64,000 nt of DNA, taken from the NCBI RefSeq assembly GCF_002079055.1, contig NC_047491.1, positions 62,001-126,000 on the forward strand. The letters run 5' to 3'. This document shows positions 42,462 through 52,848 of the stretch, piece by piece. This DNA comes from Saccharomyces paradoxus. Its lineage: Eukaryota > Ascomycota > Saccharomycetes > Saccharomycetales > Saccharomycetaceae. The position numbers and the translations under genes were made by a program. The notes beneath the pieces were generated by a model that saw only the letters and a program-made list of their open reading frames with translations, ran no database searches and was not told the origin of the DNA. Position 1 is the first letter of the stretch. The number at the start of each line of letters is the position of its first letter.

Positions 42462-43070
42462 AGTTTGCTTTTCCGCTTCGAAAACTACATCTTTATTGTC
42501 TATTTGTTTCACCCTTATTTTGATTTTTCATTTACTATCCATTATGTTACGAACGGGAACTATACAATTAACCTAAGAATTTTGAAATCACAACAAAAAC
42601 TATCAACATCACAGTCTTGAAAGGATTACGCCCAAATAAAAACGAGAATCACTATTGCCGTATTCGCTGTTGATTCTCCTAAGAATATATTCTTATACAA
42701 TATGGAGAAAACAAAAGGATAAGAAAAGAAAGGGGAAATAAAGAAGAATCGGATCTATTTATTACTACTTTTTTGTCTCGCCATCTTCTTTTTCTATTCA
42801 TAATATTTGATATTCCTTTATTTATCTGCATGTATTTATAATTAACAAAACTATTTATCTCCACTCCTCCTTTCTTATCCTTTTAATCCTTTCCAGGTGT
42901 TTTACTCTAAATTTTGGTTGTATTTTGAGTATTGATGTCCATAAACAAAAGGTTCATTTGTTGTATAAAGTATACAGGACTGTCTAAAAATGATTGAAAT
43001 ATTTTTATATATGTATATTACCTATAAAATTTTTTTATATTACCTGTCGAATAGGGTTTTGTTTTTTATG
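42462..43070. other. Convergent spacer RIP1 / YEL023C
   Basis: This 609-base AT-rich spacer lies between convergent genes. It contains T-rich and A-rich terminator-like DNA and short frames with no family (61 codons on the minus strand at 42679-42864). No RNA gene or element was recognised. Confidence 0.5.
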
Positions 43071-45119
43071 CTAAAGCGATTCATCTTGCTGTAGGTATAC
43101 TTCTAAGTCATCTGGAATATCTGCCCATGAATTACTATTCCAATCCGTAAATTTTTTTTTCAATTGTAAGTATTTGCTGTCAAAAAATCTTGAATTGTAG
43201 GTCGTCGCAAAATAGCTTGCTTTTTGACCCATGCGGAGTTCCTGCCCTTGCTCATTATTGAAAAGGCTCTTGTTGATTTCACTCCCATTATTATGATCTT
43301 GCTCATCATATTTATTTGAAAGTTTATTAGTCTTTAAATCAATACCTTCCAAATCTTGGAACAATTGCCTAACATACTCCGGCATATTATTCGGCCTGTA
43401 CCTACGATCAAATTTAATTCTCCAATAGACTGACCAATGTAAACTGACATATTCTGGTACGTAACGAGATCTTCCAAGGTTAGGTACATGAAAATTTTGC
43501 CACTTTCCTTCTTTATTTTCCATCCGTATTCCAATGGGAAGCAATTCTAACACCCACCATACCAATCTCATGAACTTATTTGCGTGTCCACATTTAAGAG
43601 TAAAAGCATCTTTTATTTTTTCTTTCTCATCTTTCAAGCTCAATCTAGTCTCTTTTATTCTTTTTAGGCAATCTTCCATTCTCTCATTTCTACTAGACTG
43701 CTCCTCTCGAGCTCCATCCTCATTATCCGTGACACCTAACAGGAAACATTTCTTTGGCGAGCTGAAATCAAGGTAGTCATGAGCGTCCGCAAATAGAGAT
43801 CCAATCGAAGTATGTTTGGTAGCGTACTCATGTATTGAACCAGGTTTGAATTTAACTCCAAATTTAATGGCCTCTGCCAAGATCCATCGCAGCGTTAGAT
43901 TTGACAAGTTCTCTTCTGTCTCACAGTCAGGTGCCCAGCCTCCGCCAACGTCAGAATGATCACCTGGAAACCATTTTTCAATCAAGTCGGGTGTCATGGT
44001 CATTCTACTTGAGGTGCCGCTGCCTTGGATAGATTGAAGTTGGAAAATGGCCTCAATCCCTCTTGTCGAACATTCTGTATCTCTTGCGTATGAGTTACCT
44101 TCTAAAAATGAATTCAAGTCCAGGAGCAATTCTGTAGTTTCCTCGCTTTTACTTGATAACAACCTTTCATGATTATCAGGAATAAGTGGAGAAGGATTAC
44201 CAACGGAATGTGCGCCACTTTTTAAAGTATATTTTATCAAAGGGTTTTCGGGACTATGATCACGCATTAGTGCATTAGAAGTTGACACCGTCGAACAACG
44301 GTCAGTTAATTGATTACAATATGCTAATGAAAATAGCCTTGGAATGTACGGCATCGGAGTGAAACATAACTGCTTGAATTTTCCACGTCTTTCATCCAAG
44401 GATACGCAATGACGGACATGTTCAACAATATTGCTTCTCTGGGTGCAAGGAAACAACCTGTCCCTCAATATCCCAACTGAGTTCACAGAATCAAATAAGC
44501 CTTGAAAATGTATCTTCACCTCGCAATCCCGTGAGAATGTTTTCTTGAATTCTTCAGCCAAGGTACTCGTATACTGCAATTCATTGGGCTGCGAGTCATA
44601 TTCCCATTTTTCGTAAATTTGCCAAGCCATTTTAACCATTTCTTCCAAACCTCTACTCAACAGTCCGACTCTCTCAATCATTCCAGCAAGAACTCTAGCA
44701 ATAAAAGCTCCTCTAGAAAAGCCAAACATATAAATCCTATCTCCTGGTTCAAAATACTTCATTAAAAAAAGGTATGCAGAACATATGTGATTGTCTAAAC
44801 TGAACGCAAACATAGAATCTAACAAATTTTGTAAGTGGGAAATGGTTAGGCGTCTTCTGATATCGACAACAGCGTCAAATCCAACTGAACCAATTCCGGG
44901 TTGGTAATAGCAAATTTGTTTAGAACCATCACTGTTTTCAAGAAGGTTATACAACTTTAAAATATTAGTGAACGGCTGAGGTCCAAAATTTTCTCTTGTC
45001 CCATCAAAACAAAGAATGATATTTTTACCAGATGATGAGTGTGATGATGAATTTATGCTACTGTCACCTCTCGTTCCACTTTTGTTATATTGTTTGTGAA
45101 TGTACTTGAAACTATCCAT
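43071..45119 (-). CDS. DUF2235 alpha/beta-hydrolase-like protein (YEL023C)
   Basis: This 682-residue protein matches S. cerevisiae YEL023C in length and place. The N-terminal half is a DUF2235 domain, the fungal and bacterial family related to Tle1-type phospholipase effectors. NIILCFDGTRENFG (about 33-46) opens the fold and MFGFSRGAFIARVLAGMI carries the GxSxG nucleophile (GFSRG). HSDVGGGW is the conserved histidine/aspartate block. The C-terminal third is charged and variable. Lipase or esterase activity is a family inference; the yeast protein has no proven substrate. Confidence 0.93.
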   Translation of the reverse strand: MDSFKYIHKQYNKSGTRGDSSINSSSHSSSGKNIILCFDGTRENFGPQPFTNILKLYNLLENSDGSKQICYYQPGIGSVGFDAVVDIRRRLTISHLQNLLDSMFAFSLDNHICSAYLFLMKYFEPGDRIYMFGFSRGAFIARVLAGMIERVGLLSRGLEEMVKMAWQIYEKWEYDSQPNELQYTSTLAEEFKKTFSRDCEVKIHFQGLFDSVNSVGILRDRLFPCTQRSNIVEHVRHCVSLDERRGKFKQLCFTPMPYIPRLFSLAYCNQLTDRCSTVSTSNALMRDHSPENPLIKYTLKSGAHSVGNPSPLIPDNHERLLSSKSEETTELLLDLNSFLEGNSYARDTECSTRGIEAIFQLQSIQGSGTSSRMTMTPDLIEKWFPGDHSDVGGGWAPDCETEENLSNLTLRWILAEAIKFGVKFKPGSIHEYATKHTSIGSLFADAHDYLDFSSPKKCFLLGVTDNEDGAREEQSSRNERMEDCLKRIKETRLSLKDEKEKIKDAFTLKCGHANKFMRLVWWVLELLPIGIRMENKEGKWQNFHVPNLGRSRYVPEYVSLHWSVYWRIKFDRRYRPNNMPEYVRQLFQDLEGIDLKTNKLSNKYDEQDHNNGSEINKSLFNNEQGQELRMGQKASYFATTYNSRFFDSKYLQLKKKFTDWNSNSWADIPDDLEVYLQQDESL

Positions 45120-45987
45120 TTAATGGATATTGTGCTAGTAAAATGTTTTATAAGTTTCATGACCTGATTACTATTATCTTACTATATCTGTCTTAAATGT
45201 GTTGATTTGTGGCGCTAAACAATGAGCTAGAATGTGACAAATACACCCAAGCATCCGATCCGACAACAGAAGGACCATGGCTTTCATTTTTATATCATTG
45301 TATCTGGAGTAACGTTTCTGAGCAAATGAAGAAAGACCGATTGATAGGACATGTAGTTGAATATTAATTGCTTTCATAGGAGTCATACTTAAAAAGTTTA
45401 ATTGGCCTACTTTTTGATTCCCGTTATTTTCCTGAAAGGTCGAATAACTATTCTAAGCAAAAAAGAGGAATAGTGTTCTCTGAAAGTTAAAATAAAAGGC
45501 AGACACCATAAGTTCCCTAAAACATTCATTTTATTAAATAAAGGAAATATCCGGCTGGCTCACACTGATCGTATATCAACAACATTTACAGGGAACTACG
45601 TGTTTTGAGTTGTGTGCAGAACCGCAAATAAAATAATAAGCAACAATTTCAAGTGGAAAAGTCCTTTGTGTTAAAGGCTTCAGGTTCCAAAGCTCGTCGC
45701 GGTTCACATTGGTGAAGAAGTAAAGTATAGTAAGCGCTTATTTTCATAAACGGTTGGAAGTGTTATAATATATTTCATTACCCGACTTGAAAAATACTAC
45801 GCGGTTCATTGCGAGAACCTTCAATAGGTGTCGAAAGAGCACCACCTATATTGGTGTTGGAATAATAAACATACTAGCCTTAAAGTACGTTAATTTAAGT
45901 TCTTTCTCTATTTGAAAACTATAGGCGATAAACTGATTAATTTGATATTCGAGACCACTTCTAAAGGGAAAGAAAAGAGGAGGAAAG
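45120..45987. other. Divergent region YEL023C / GEA2
   Basis: This 868-base gap separates divergent genes. A Reb1 core lies at 45778-45784. A 70-codon minus-strand frame (45174-45386) is unsupported. No element was seen. Confidence 0.5.
45778..45784 (+). promoter_or_regulatory. Reb1 core site of GEA2
   Basis: TTACCCG lies about 205 bp before the GEA2 ATG, a usual promoter position. Confidence 0.5.
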
Positions 45988-48900
45988 ATGAGTGATAAAG
46001 GATTCGTCACGGTAGATCCTGTCACTATCATAATCAAAGAATGCATTAATTTATCAACAGCAATGCGGAAATACTCCAAATTTACCTCCCAATCTGGAGT
46101 GGCCGCTTTACTGGGGGGAGGAAGTGAAATATTTAGCAATCAAGACGACTACTTGGCCCACACATTCAACAATTTGAACACTAACAAGCACAATGATCCA
46201 TTTTTGTCTGGCTTCATTCAGTTAAGACTCATGTTGAATAAACTGAAAAATCTGGACAATATAGATTCACTGACCATATTGCAGCCATTTTTATTAATTG
46301 TGAGCACAAGTTCTATTTCTGGTTATATCACTTCCTTGGCCCTGGATTCTCTGCAGAAATTCTTTACCTTGAATATTATCAACGAATCATCCCAAAACTA
46401 TATTGGCGCACATAGAGCAACCGTAAACGCCCTAACGCATTGTAGATTTGAAGGATCTCAACAACTTTCTGATGATTCAGTTCTTCTGAAAGTCGTGTTT
46501 TTACTGCGTTCAATCGTCGATTCGCCTTACGGAGATTTATTGTCAAACTCTATCATATATGATGTATTGCAAACAATTCTTTCATTGGCTTGTAACAATA
46601 GGAGGAGCGAAGTCCTCAGGAATGCTGCTCAATCAACAATGATAGCTGTAACTGTAAAGATTTTCTCAAAACTAAAGACTATTGAGCCTGTTAATGTTAA
46701 TCAAATATACATCAATGATGAAAGTTACACAAATGACGTATTAAAGGCCGATACGATTGGCACAAATGTAGAATCCAAAAAAGGAGGAAGCCAAGAAGAT
46801 CCCATTGCCATAGAAGTGAATGATGAGGAAGCTATTAGCGAAGATGATGGCACTGAAGAGGGACATATTCATTCAGAGAAGAACACAAACGGGGCCGAAC
46901 AACTAGAAATTGTGCAAAAAACAACAAGATCAAATTCCAGAATCCAAGCATATGCTGATGATAACTATGGATTGCCCGTGGCTCGGCAATACTTAAACTT
47001 ATTACTATCATTGATTGCACCGGAAAATGAATTAAAACACTCATACTCCACTAGAATCTTTGGCCTGGAGTTAATTCAAACGGCATTAGAAATTTCAGGT
47101 GATCGATTGCAGCTATATCCACGGCTTTTCACACTAATTTCAGATCCCATTTTCAAAAGCATTCTGTTTATCATCCAGAACACTACAAAGTTGTCACTAC
47201 TTCAAGCCACATTACAGCTATTTACTACTCTAGTTGTTATATTGGGTAATAATTTACAATTGCAGATTGAGCTCACTCTAACAAGAATATTTTCCATCCT
47301 TTTAGATGATGGTACTGCAAATAATTCGAATCCTGAAAATAAGAACAAACCATCAATAATAAAGGAACTTCTAATTGAGCAAATATCTATCTTATGGACT
47401 AGATCTCCATCTTTTTTTACTTCTACCTTCATCAATTTCGATTGTAATCTCGATAGGGCAGATGTTTCCATAAACTTTTTGAAGGCCTTGACGAAATTGG
47501 CCTTACCAGAATCCGCCTTAACCACTACGGAAAGTGTACCACCCATTTGCCTTGAGGGGTTAGTTTCCTTAGTCGACGATATGTTCGATCACATGAAAGA
47601 CATTGACAGAGAAGAATTTAGCAGGCAAGAGAATGAAATGGAAATTTTAAAAAAGAGGGACCGTAAAACAGAATTTATAGAATGTACCAATGCATTTAAT
47701 GAAAAGCCCAAAAAAGGTATTCCAATGTTAATAGAAAAAGGGTTTATTGCTTCCGACTCCGATAAAGATATTGCTGAGTTTCTTTTCAAAAATAATAATC
47801 GTATGAATAAAAAAACTATCGGTTTGCTACTCTGCCATCCAGACAAAGTAAGTTTGTTGAATGAATATATTCGTTTATTTGATTTTTCAGGGTTAAGGGT
47901 CGATGAAGCTATTAGGATTTTGTTGACAAAATTTAGATTGCCTGGTGAATCGCAGCAAATTGAAAGAATTATTGAGGCTTTCTCATCGGCATATTGTGAA
48001 AATCAAGAGTATGATCCATCTAAGATTAGCGACAACGCGGAGGATGAAATTTCTACTGTCCAACCAGATGCTGATTCTGTTTTCATTTTAAGTTATTCAA
48101 TTATCATGTTGAACACGGACCTACATAACCCTCAAGTGAAGGAACACATGTCATTTGAAGATTATTCTGGTAACTTAAAGGGATGCTGTAATCACAAAGA
48201 CTTCCCCTTCTGGTATTTGGATAGAATTTACTGTTCAATCAGAGACAAAGAAATTGTCATGCCTGAAGAGCACCATGGCAACGAAAAGTGGTTTGAAGAT
48301 GCTTGGAATAATCTGATATCTTCAACCACCGTGATAACTGAAATAAAAAAAGACACGCAATCTATCATGGATAAATTAACACCCTTGGAGCTTTTGAACT
48401 TTGATAGAGCAATTTTTAAACAAGTTGGCCCAAGCATTGTTAGTACTTTATTCAACATTTACGTAGTTGCATCTGATGACCATATCTCGACTAGAATGAT
48501 AACAAGTTTGGACAAATGCTCCTTTATTTCAGCATTTTTTGACTTCAAAGATCTCTTTAATGATATACTGAACTCTATTGCTAAGGGAACTACTTTAATT
48601 AATACAAGCCATGATGATGAGCTTTCAACTCTAGCATTCGAATATGGCCCAATGCCATTGGTGCAAATTACATTCGAAGATACCAATACAGAGATTCCAG
48701 TCAGCACGGATGCTGTTAGATTTGGTAGGTCATTTAAGGGTCAACTAAATACAGTAGTTTTTTTCCGCATTATCCGTAGGAACACAGATCCTAAGATTTT
48801 CTCGAAGAAATTATGGTCAAACATTGTTAATATAATTCTAACACTGTACGAAGACTTGATTTTACCTCCTGATATTTTCCCTGATTTGCAAAAGAGATTG

Positions 48901-50382
48901 AAATTAAGCAACTTACCTAAGCCATCCCCTGAAATTTCTATCAACAAGAGCAAGGAAAGCAAAGGCCTCTTATCAACATTTGCTTCTTATTTGAAGGGCG
49001 ATGAAGAACCTACAGAAGAAGAAATCAAATCCTCAATAAAAGCGATGGAGTGCATAAAATCGAGTAATATTGCCGCATCTGTCTTTGGAAATGAGTCAAA
49101 TATTACCGTGGATCTAATAAGAACTTTACTGGAGTCTGCCAAAACTGAGAAAGACGCAGATAATTCCAGGTATTTTGAGGCAGAACTTTTATTTATCATA
49201 GAATTGACAATTGCATTATTTTTGTTTTGCAAAGAAGAGAGGGAATTAGGAAAGTTCATACTTCAAAAGGTTTTCCAATTTTCTCACACAAAAGGCCTCA
49301 CGAAAAGGACTGTTCGTAGAATGCTGACATACAAAATTTTGTTGATTTCTTTATGTACAGATCAGACGGAATATTTATCCAAATTAATAAATGAAGAGTT
49401 GTTGAAAAAAGGCGAAATTTTCACCCAAAAATTTTTTGCAACTAACCAAGGTAAGGAATTTTTAAAAAGATTATTTTCATTGACTGAATCAGACTTTTAT
49501 AGAGAATTTTTGTTAGGAAATGAAAATTTTTGGAAATTTTTAAGAAAAGTTACAGCGATGAAAGAGCAAAGCGAGAGCATTTTTGAATATTTAAATGAAT
49601 CGATCAAGACGGACGCGAATATTTTGACAAATGAGAATTTCATGTGGGTTTTGGGATTGTTAGATGAAATATCATCAATGGGTGCTGTTGGCAACCACTG
49701 GGAAATGGAGTATAAAAAATTGACAGAGAGTGGTCATAAAGTCGATAAGGAAAATCCGTACAAGAACTCGATCGAGTTATCGTTGAAATCCATTCAACTG
49801 ACGTCACATTTATTGGAAGATAATAATGATCTGCATAAAAACGAGATATTTGCTATCATTCAAGCTTTGGCACACCAATGCATCAATCCGTGTAAGCAGG
49901 TAAGTGAATTTGCAGTGGTGACGCTAGAACAGACGCTTATCAATAAAATCGAAATTCCGACTGATGAGATGGAATCGGTAGAAGAATTAATTGAAGGTGG
50001 ATTACTACCGTTGCTAAATTCGAGTGAAAAACAGGAGGACCAGAAAATCCTCATTTCATCCATATTAACGATAATCTCAAACGTTTATTTACATTATTTG
50101 AAATTGGGGAAGACAAGCAACGAAACGTTCTTGAAAATTTTGAGTATTTTCAATAAATTCGTAGAGGATTCAGAGATTGAAAAAAAATTACAACAATTAA
50201 TACTTGATAAGAAGAGTATTGAAAAGGACGTCAATGGCTCATCATCCCGTGAATCTTTACATGAACAAACACGGGAACCAAACGATCTTCAAGCTGAAGC
50301 TGCTGCAACAATTGATGACAATACAGATGAAGATAATAAACCGAAGTTTTCTGATGAAGATAGTACGGAGAGAAGGGAATAG
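45988..50382 (+). CDS. GEA2: Arf guanine-nucleotide exchange factor Gea2
   Basis: This 1464-residue Sec7-family Arf-GEF acts at the early Golgi, activating Arf1/2 for COPI and other coats. The DCB and HUS regions fill the N-terminal ~550 residues, interrupted by an acidic insert (about 260-315). The Sec7 domain spans about 550-760, with the catalytic glutamate finger at E654 in KFRLPGESQQIERIIEAF and the motif-2 block FILSYSIIMLNTDLHNPQVK. HDS-type helical repeats follow. The acidic tail (NTDEDNKPKFSDEDSTERRE) is typical. The length is a few residues over S. cerevisiae Gea2 (1459); the position next to URA3 identifies it over the paralog Gea1. Confidence 0.97.
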   Translation: MSDKGFVTVDPVTIIIKECINLSTAMRKYSKFTSQSGVAALLGGGSEIFSNQDDYLAHTFNNLNTNKHNDPFLSGFIQLRLMLNKLKNLDNIDSLTILQPFLLIVSTSSISGYITSLALDSLQKFFTLNIINESSQNYIGAHRATVNALTHCRFEGSQQLSDDSVLLKVVFLLRSIVDSPYGDLLSNSIIYDVLQTILSLACNNRRSEVLRNAAQSTMIAVTVKIFSKLKTIEPVNVNQIYINDESYTNDVLKADTIGTNVESKKGGSQEDPIAIEVNDEEAISEDDGTEEGHIHSEKNTNGAEQLEIVQKTTRSNSRIQAYADDNYGLPVARQYLNLLLSLIAPENELKHSYSTRIFGLELIQTALEISGDRLQLYPRLFTLISDPIFKSILFIIQNTTKLSLLQATLQLFTTLVVILGNNLQLQIELTLTRIFSILLDDGTANNSNPENKNKPSIIKELLIEQISILWTRSPSFFTSTFINFDCNLDRADVSINFLKALTKLALPESALTTTESVPPICLEGLVSLVDDMFDHMKDIDREEFSRQENEMEILKKRDRKTEFIECTNAFNEKPKKGIPMLIEKGFIASDSDKDIAEFLFKNNNRMNKKTIGLLLCHPDKVSLLNEYIRLFDFSGLRVDEAIRILLTKFRLPGESQQIERIIEAFSSAYCENQEYDPSKISDNAEDEISTVQPDADSVFILSYSIIMLNTDLHNPQVKEHMSFEDYSGNLKGCCNHKDFPFWYLDRIYCSIRDKEIVMPEEHHGNEKWFEDAWNNLISSTTVITEIKKDTQSIMDKLTPLELLNFDRAIFKQVGPSIVSTLFNIYVVASDDHISTRMITSLDKCSFISAFFDFKDLFNDILNSIAKGTTLINTSHDDELSTLAFEYGPMPLVQITFEDTNTEIPVSTDAVRFGRSFKGQLNTVVFFRIIRRNTDPKIFSKKLWSNIVNIILTLYEDLILPPDIFPDLQKRLKLSNLPKPSPEISINKSKESKGLLSTFASYLKGDEEPTEEEIKSSIKAMECIKSSNIAASVFGNESNITVDLIRTLLESAKTEKDADNSRYFEAELLFIIELTIALFLFCKEERELGKFILQKVFQFSHTKGLTKRTVRRMLTYKILLISLCTDQTEYLSKLINEELLKKGEIFTQKFFATNQGKEFLKRLFSLTESDFYREFLLGNENFWKFLRKVTAMKEQSESIFEYLNESIKTDANILTNENFMWVLGLLDEISSMGAVGNHWEMEYKKLTESGHKVDKENPYKNSIELSLKSIQLTSHLLEDNNDLHKNEIFAIIQALAHQCINPCKQVSEFAVVTLEQTLINKIEIPTDEMESVEELIEGGLLPLLNSSEKQEDQKILISSILTIISNVYLHYLKLGKTSNETFLKILSIFNKFVEDSEIEKKLQQLILDKKSIEKDVNGSSSRESLHEQTREPNDLQAEAAATIDDNTDEDNKPKFSDEDSTERRE

Positions 50383-50545
50383 AAAATATTAAGAGATAGT
50401 GATGGTATTTCATAAACAATGTAGTTTTGTATACGTTAATAACCTTTTTTTCCTACGCGTATTCATGAATGACGATCGTTTCTGACTACTAGAAAAAGGT
50501 TAATGTGGCTGTGGTTTTCAGGGTCCATACTACTTTTTCTTCCAT

Positions 50546-50548
<3 letters not shown>

Positions 50549-50589
<41 letters not shown>
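50549..50589 (+). repeat. 41-bp poly(T) tract upstream of URA3
   Basis: Forty-one consecutive T residues lie just upstream of the URA3 activator site. S. cerevisiae URA3 also has a T-rich stretch here, but this run is unusually long and unbroken. Such tracts keep nucleosomes off promoters and can also aid 3'-end formation of GEA2. Exact length may be a sequencing estimate. Confidence 0.85.
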
Positions 50590-50590
<1 letters not shown>

Positions 50591-50618
50591 ATTCTGGTAT
50601 TTTTTGAATTTTTTTTGA

Positions 50619-50634
50619 TTCGGTAATCCCCGAA
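50619..50634. promoter_or_regulatory. Ppr1 activator site of URA3
   Basis: TTCGGTAATCCCCGAA is the Zn2Cys6 Ppr1 site, inverted CGG triplets with a 6-base spacer, essentially as in S. cerevisiae URA3 (TTCGGNNNNNNCCGAA). Ppr1 activates the pathway when dihydroorotate accumulates. Confidence 0.85.
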
Positions 50635-50783
50635 CAGAGAGAAGAAGGAACCCATGGTTAGATTAATAAGTATACATATATATATATATAACTATCTGAA
50701 CGTGGTGTTGAAAAATTTCAAGCAACCTTTTATAGCTAACTCAACTGCACTGTAAAAAAATCTGTGGGAAACAAATATAGAAC

Positions 50784-51587
50784 ATGTCAAAAGCTACATA
50801 TAAAGAACGTGCTGCTACTCATCCTAGTCCTGTTGCTGCGAAGCTATTCAACATTATGCACGAAAAGCAAACAAACTTGTGTGCTTCATTGGATGTTCGT
50901 ACCACCAAGGAATTATTAGAGTTAGTAGAAGCATTGGGTCCCGTGATTTGCCTATTGAAGACACATGTGGATATCTTGACTGATTTTTCCATGGAGGGCA
51001 CAGTTAAGCCACTAAAGGCATTATCCGCCAAGTACAATTTTTTACTATTCGAAGACAGAAAATTTGCTGATATTGGTAATACAGTTAAATTGCAGTACTC
51101 TGCGGGTGTATACAGAATAGCGGAATGGGCAGACATTACCAATGCACACGGTGTGGTAGGCCCCGGTATTGTCAGCGGATTGAAGCAAGCGGCAGAAGAA
51201 GTGACAAAGGAACCCAGAGGTCTTTTGATGTTGGCAGAATTGTCATGCAAGGGCTCCCTAGCTACTGGAGAATACACCAAGGGCACTGTAGACATTGCAA
51301 AGAGTGACAAAGACTTTGTTATCGGCTTTATTGCTCAAAGAGACATGGGTGGGAGAGATGAAGGCTACGACTGGTTGATCATGACACCCGGCGTGGGCTT
51401 AGATGACAAGGGAGACGCATTGGGCCAACAGTATAGAACCGTTGATGATGTGGTCTCTACGGGGTCTGATATCATTATTGTTGGTAGAGGGTTATTTGCA
51501 AAGGGAAGAGATGCTAAGGTAGAAGGTGAACGTTATAGAAAAGCGGGCTGGGAGGCGTATTTGAGAAGATGCGGCCAGCAAAATTAA
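50784..51587 (+). CDS. URA3: Orotidine-5'-phosphate decarboxylase
   Basis: This 267-residue enzyme performs the last step of de novo UMP synthesis, decarboxylating OMP. The catalytic lysine is K93 in [12 protein letters not shown], with D91 and D96 of the charged network, K59 in LLKTHVD, and D37 in ASLDVRT. The phosphate-gripper/closing blocks ([31 protein letters not shown]) are intact, so it should be active. Against the remembered S. cerevisiae protein it has valine at position 54 in place of lysine and alanine for serine in SLATGEY. About 7% of bases differ over the compared first part, mostly silent, which is the main evidence that this is a sister species. Confidence 0.98.
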   Translation: MSKATYKERAATHPSPVAAKLFNIMHEKQTNLCASLDVRTTKELLELVEALGPVICLLKTHVDILTDFSMEGTVKPLKALSAKYNFLLFEDRKFADIGNTVKLQYSAGVYRIAEWADITNAHGVVGPGIVSGLKQAAEEVTKEPRGLLMLAELSCKGSLATGEYTKGTVDIAKSDKDFVIGFIAQRDMGGRDEGYDWLIMTPGVGLDDKGDALGQQYRTVDDVVSTGSDIIIVGRGLFAKGRDAKVEGERYRKAGWEAYLRRCGQQN

Positions 51588-51658
51588 ATTCTGTATTATA
51601 AGTAAATGCATTTATACTAAACTCACGATAAGCACTTCTAATTTAATTATCACGGTTA

Positions 51659-51666
51659 TTACCCGG
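51659..51666 (+). promoter_or_regulatory. Reb1 site between URA3 and TIM9
   Basis: TTACCCGG sits 72 bp after the URA3 stop and about 155 bp before TIM9. It can serve both as the TIM9 promoter factor site and as a roadblock that ends URA3 read-through transcription. The surrounding stretch (TTATTACCCGGGAATCTC) appears conserved with S. cerevisiae. Confidence 0.6.
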
Positions 51667-51820
51667 GAATCTCGGTCGTAATGATTTTTATAATGACGAA
51701 AAAAATAGAAAGAAAAAGCTCCATGGGCTTTATAAAAGAGAAGTGTCCAATACATTGCCAGAACCTAATTTCAGTATTCTACGAGGCATAAATCAAGAAC
51801 AATAAGACAAGACTGTAAAG

Positions 51821-52084
51821 ATGGACGCATTGAATTCCAAAGAACAACAAGAGTTTCAAAAAGTAGTGGAACAAAAGCAAATGAAGGATTTCATGCGTTT
51901 GTACTCTAATCTGGTAGAAAGATGTTTCACTGACTGTGTCAATGATTTCACAACGTCAAAGCTAACCAATAAGGAACAAACATGCATCATGAAGTGCTCA
52001 GAAAAGTTTCTGAAGCATAGCGAACGTGTAGGACAGCGTTTCCAAGAACAAAACGCTGCCCTGGGACAAGGCCTGGGCCGCTAA
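51821..52084 (+). CDS. TIM9: Mitochondrial small Tim chaperone Tim9
   Basis: This 87-residue intermembrane-space chaperone forms the Tim9-Tim10 hexamer that carries carrier proteins to TIM22. The twin CX3C motif is C35-FTD-C39 and C55-IMK-C59, which form two disulfides on Mia40-driven import. There is no presequence, as expected. The length equals S. cerevisiae Tim9. URA3 lies 230 bp upstream in the same direction. Confidence 0.97.
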   Translation: MDALNSKEQQEFQKVVEQKQMKDFMRLYSNLVERCFTDCVNDFTTSKLTNKEQTCIMKCSEKFLKHSERVGQRFQEQNAALGQGLGR

Positions 52085-52275
52085 TGTGTACTGGCGTATA
52101 TATATCTAATTATGTATCTCTGGCCTGCCCCATTTTTAGCATGTAAATATAAAGAGAAATCATATCAAACCAAATCAAACTCAATAATATCCACCATTTT
52201 TTTCTTTTTTTTTCTTTTTTTTTGTATCATAATTAACTAAAAAATTAAAAAGGAAGATTAAATTGGAAGTCGAAT
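52085..52275. other. TIM9 3' flank
   Basis: AT-rich DNA with TTTTTTTCTTTTTTTTTCTTTT-type tracts at 52199-52224, consistent with TIM9 3'-end formation. It ends where the GC-rich relic-like block begins. Confidence 0.5.
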
Positions 52276-52694
52276 TTAGGATGGAACAGCAGCAGTAATC
52301 GGTATCGGGTTCGCCACGAATGACGTCCTACGATTGCACTCAACAGACCTTGACACGCACGCCGTGGCGGGCGACAAGTCAAACGGAACAACCGTTGCCG
52401 TTCCCATCGGGGTCCGACCTAAGCCAGACTCCGTAAATTTCTGATAACAACGGTCGGTAAAGACTGGTTCCCCAGGATAGTTCTTCTCTCAGGAGCAGGG
52501 GACAATGCCTAAAATGACATTGGCCCGGAGGACGAGGCTCCACTGTGTTCCACCGAATTTCCCACCTGATAAAATTTTGATGACCCCCCCGGAAGGCGGA
52601 TCCTTTTGCAAACAGGTTTCTTAATCGTAGGAATTACCACTGTTCCACTGCCAATCACGGCTCCCAGAGTTTCGTTCCCGGCCGCGAGCACCAT
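52276..52694 (-). pseudogene. GC-rich relic-like coding stretch, unrecognised
   Basis: Between TIM9 and the LTR patch lies about 420 bp of DNA clearly GC-richer than its flanks, with coding-like texture on the minus strand. An open frame from 52694 to 52509 reads LAAGNETLGAVIGSGTVVIP and continues KRIRLPGGSSKFYQVGNS. A second open frame, 52488 to 52276, is in a different phase and reads FTDRCYQKFTESGLGRTP, VVPFDLSP and VANPIPITAAVPS before a stop. Taken together they look like the C-terminal part of a decayed protein gene. I do not recognise the family. The plus strand is also open for about 50 codons (52286-52443), so the coding strand is not certain. Confidence 0.35.
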
Positions 52695-52848
52695 GGCGTA
52701 CCATGTGCGCCACGAGGCCTCAAACGGAAAACAATTGGTAGAAAAAGAAATGGATTATACTGTAGTAAGGAAAGATGAGGAGAGAACCGAACAGCAAGGA
52801 AGGGAAAAAGAAAGATCAGCGGTTAATAGTACAAGTGCGTACCGGTAT

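Larger units (their letters stand above)
50383..50783. other. GEA2 3' region and URA3 promoter
   Basis: This 401-base gap contains, in order, the GEA2 3' flank, the poly(T) tract, the Ppr1 site and a TA-repeat TATA region (about 50676-50691) roughly 95-105 bp before the URA3 ATG. One ATG at 50653 is upstream of the TATA region and should not be in the URA3 mRNA. Confidence 0.65.

Noticed and set aside
50819-51310. 163-codon minus-strand frame inside URA3
   Set aside because: Antisense shadow of URA3, whose active-site residues all lie on the plus strand.
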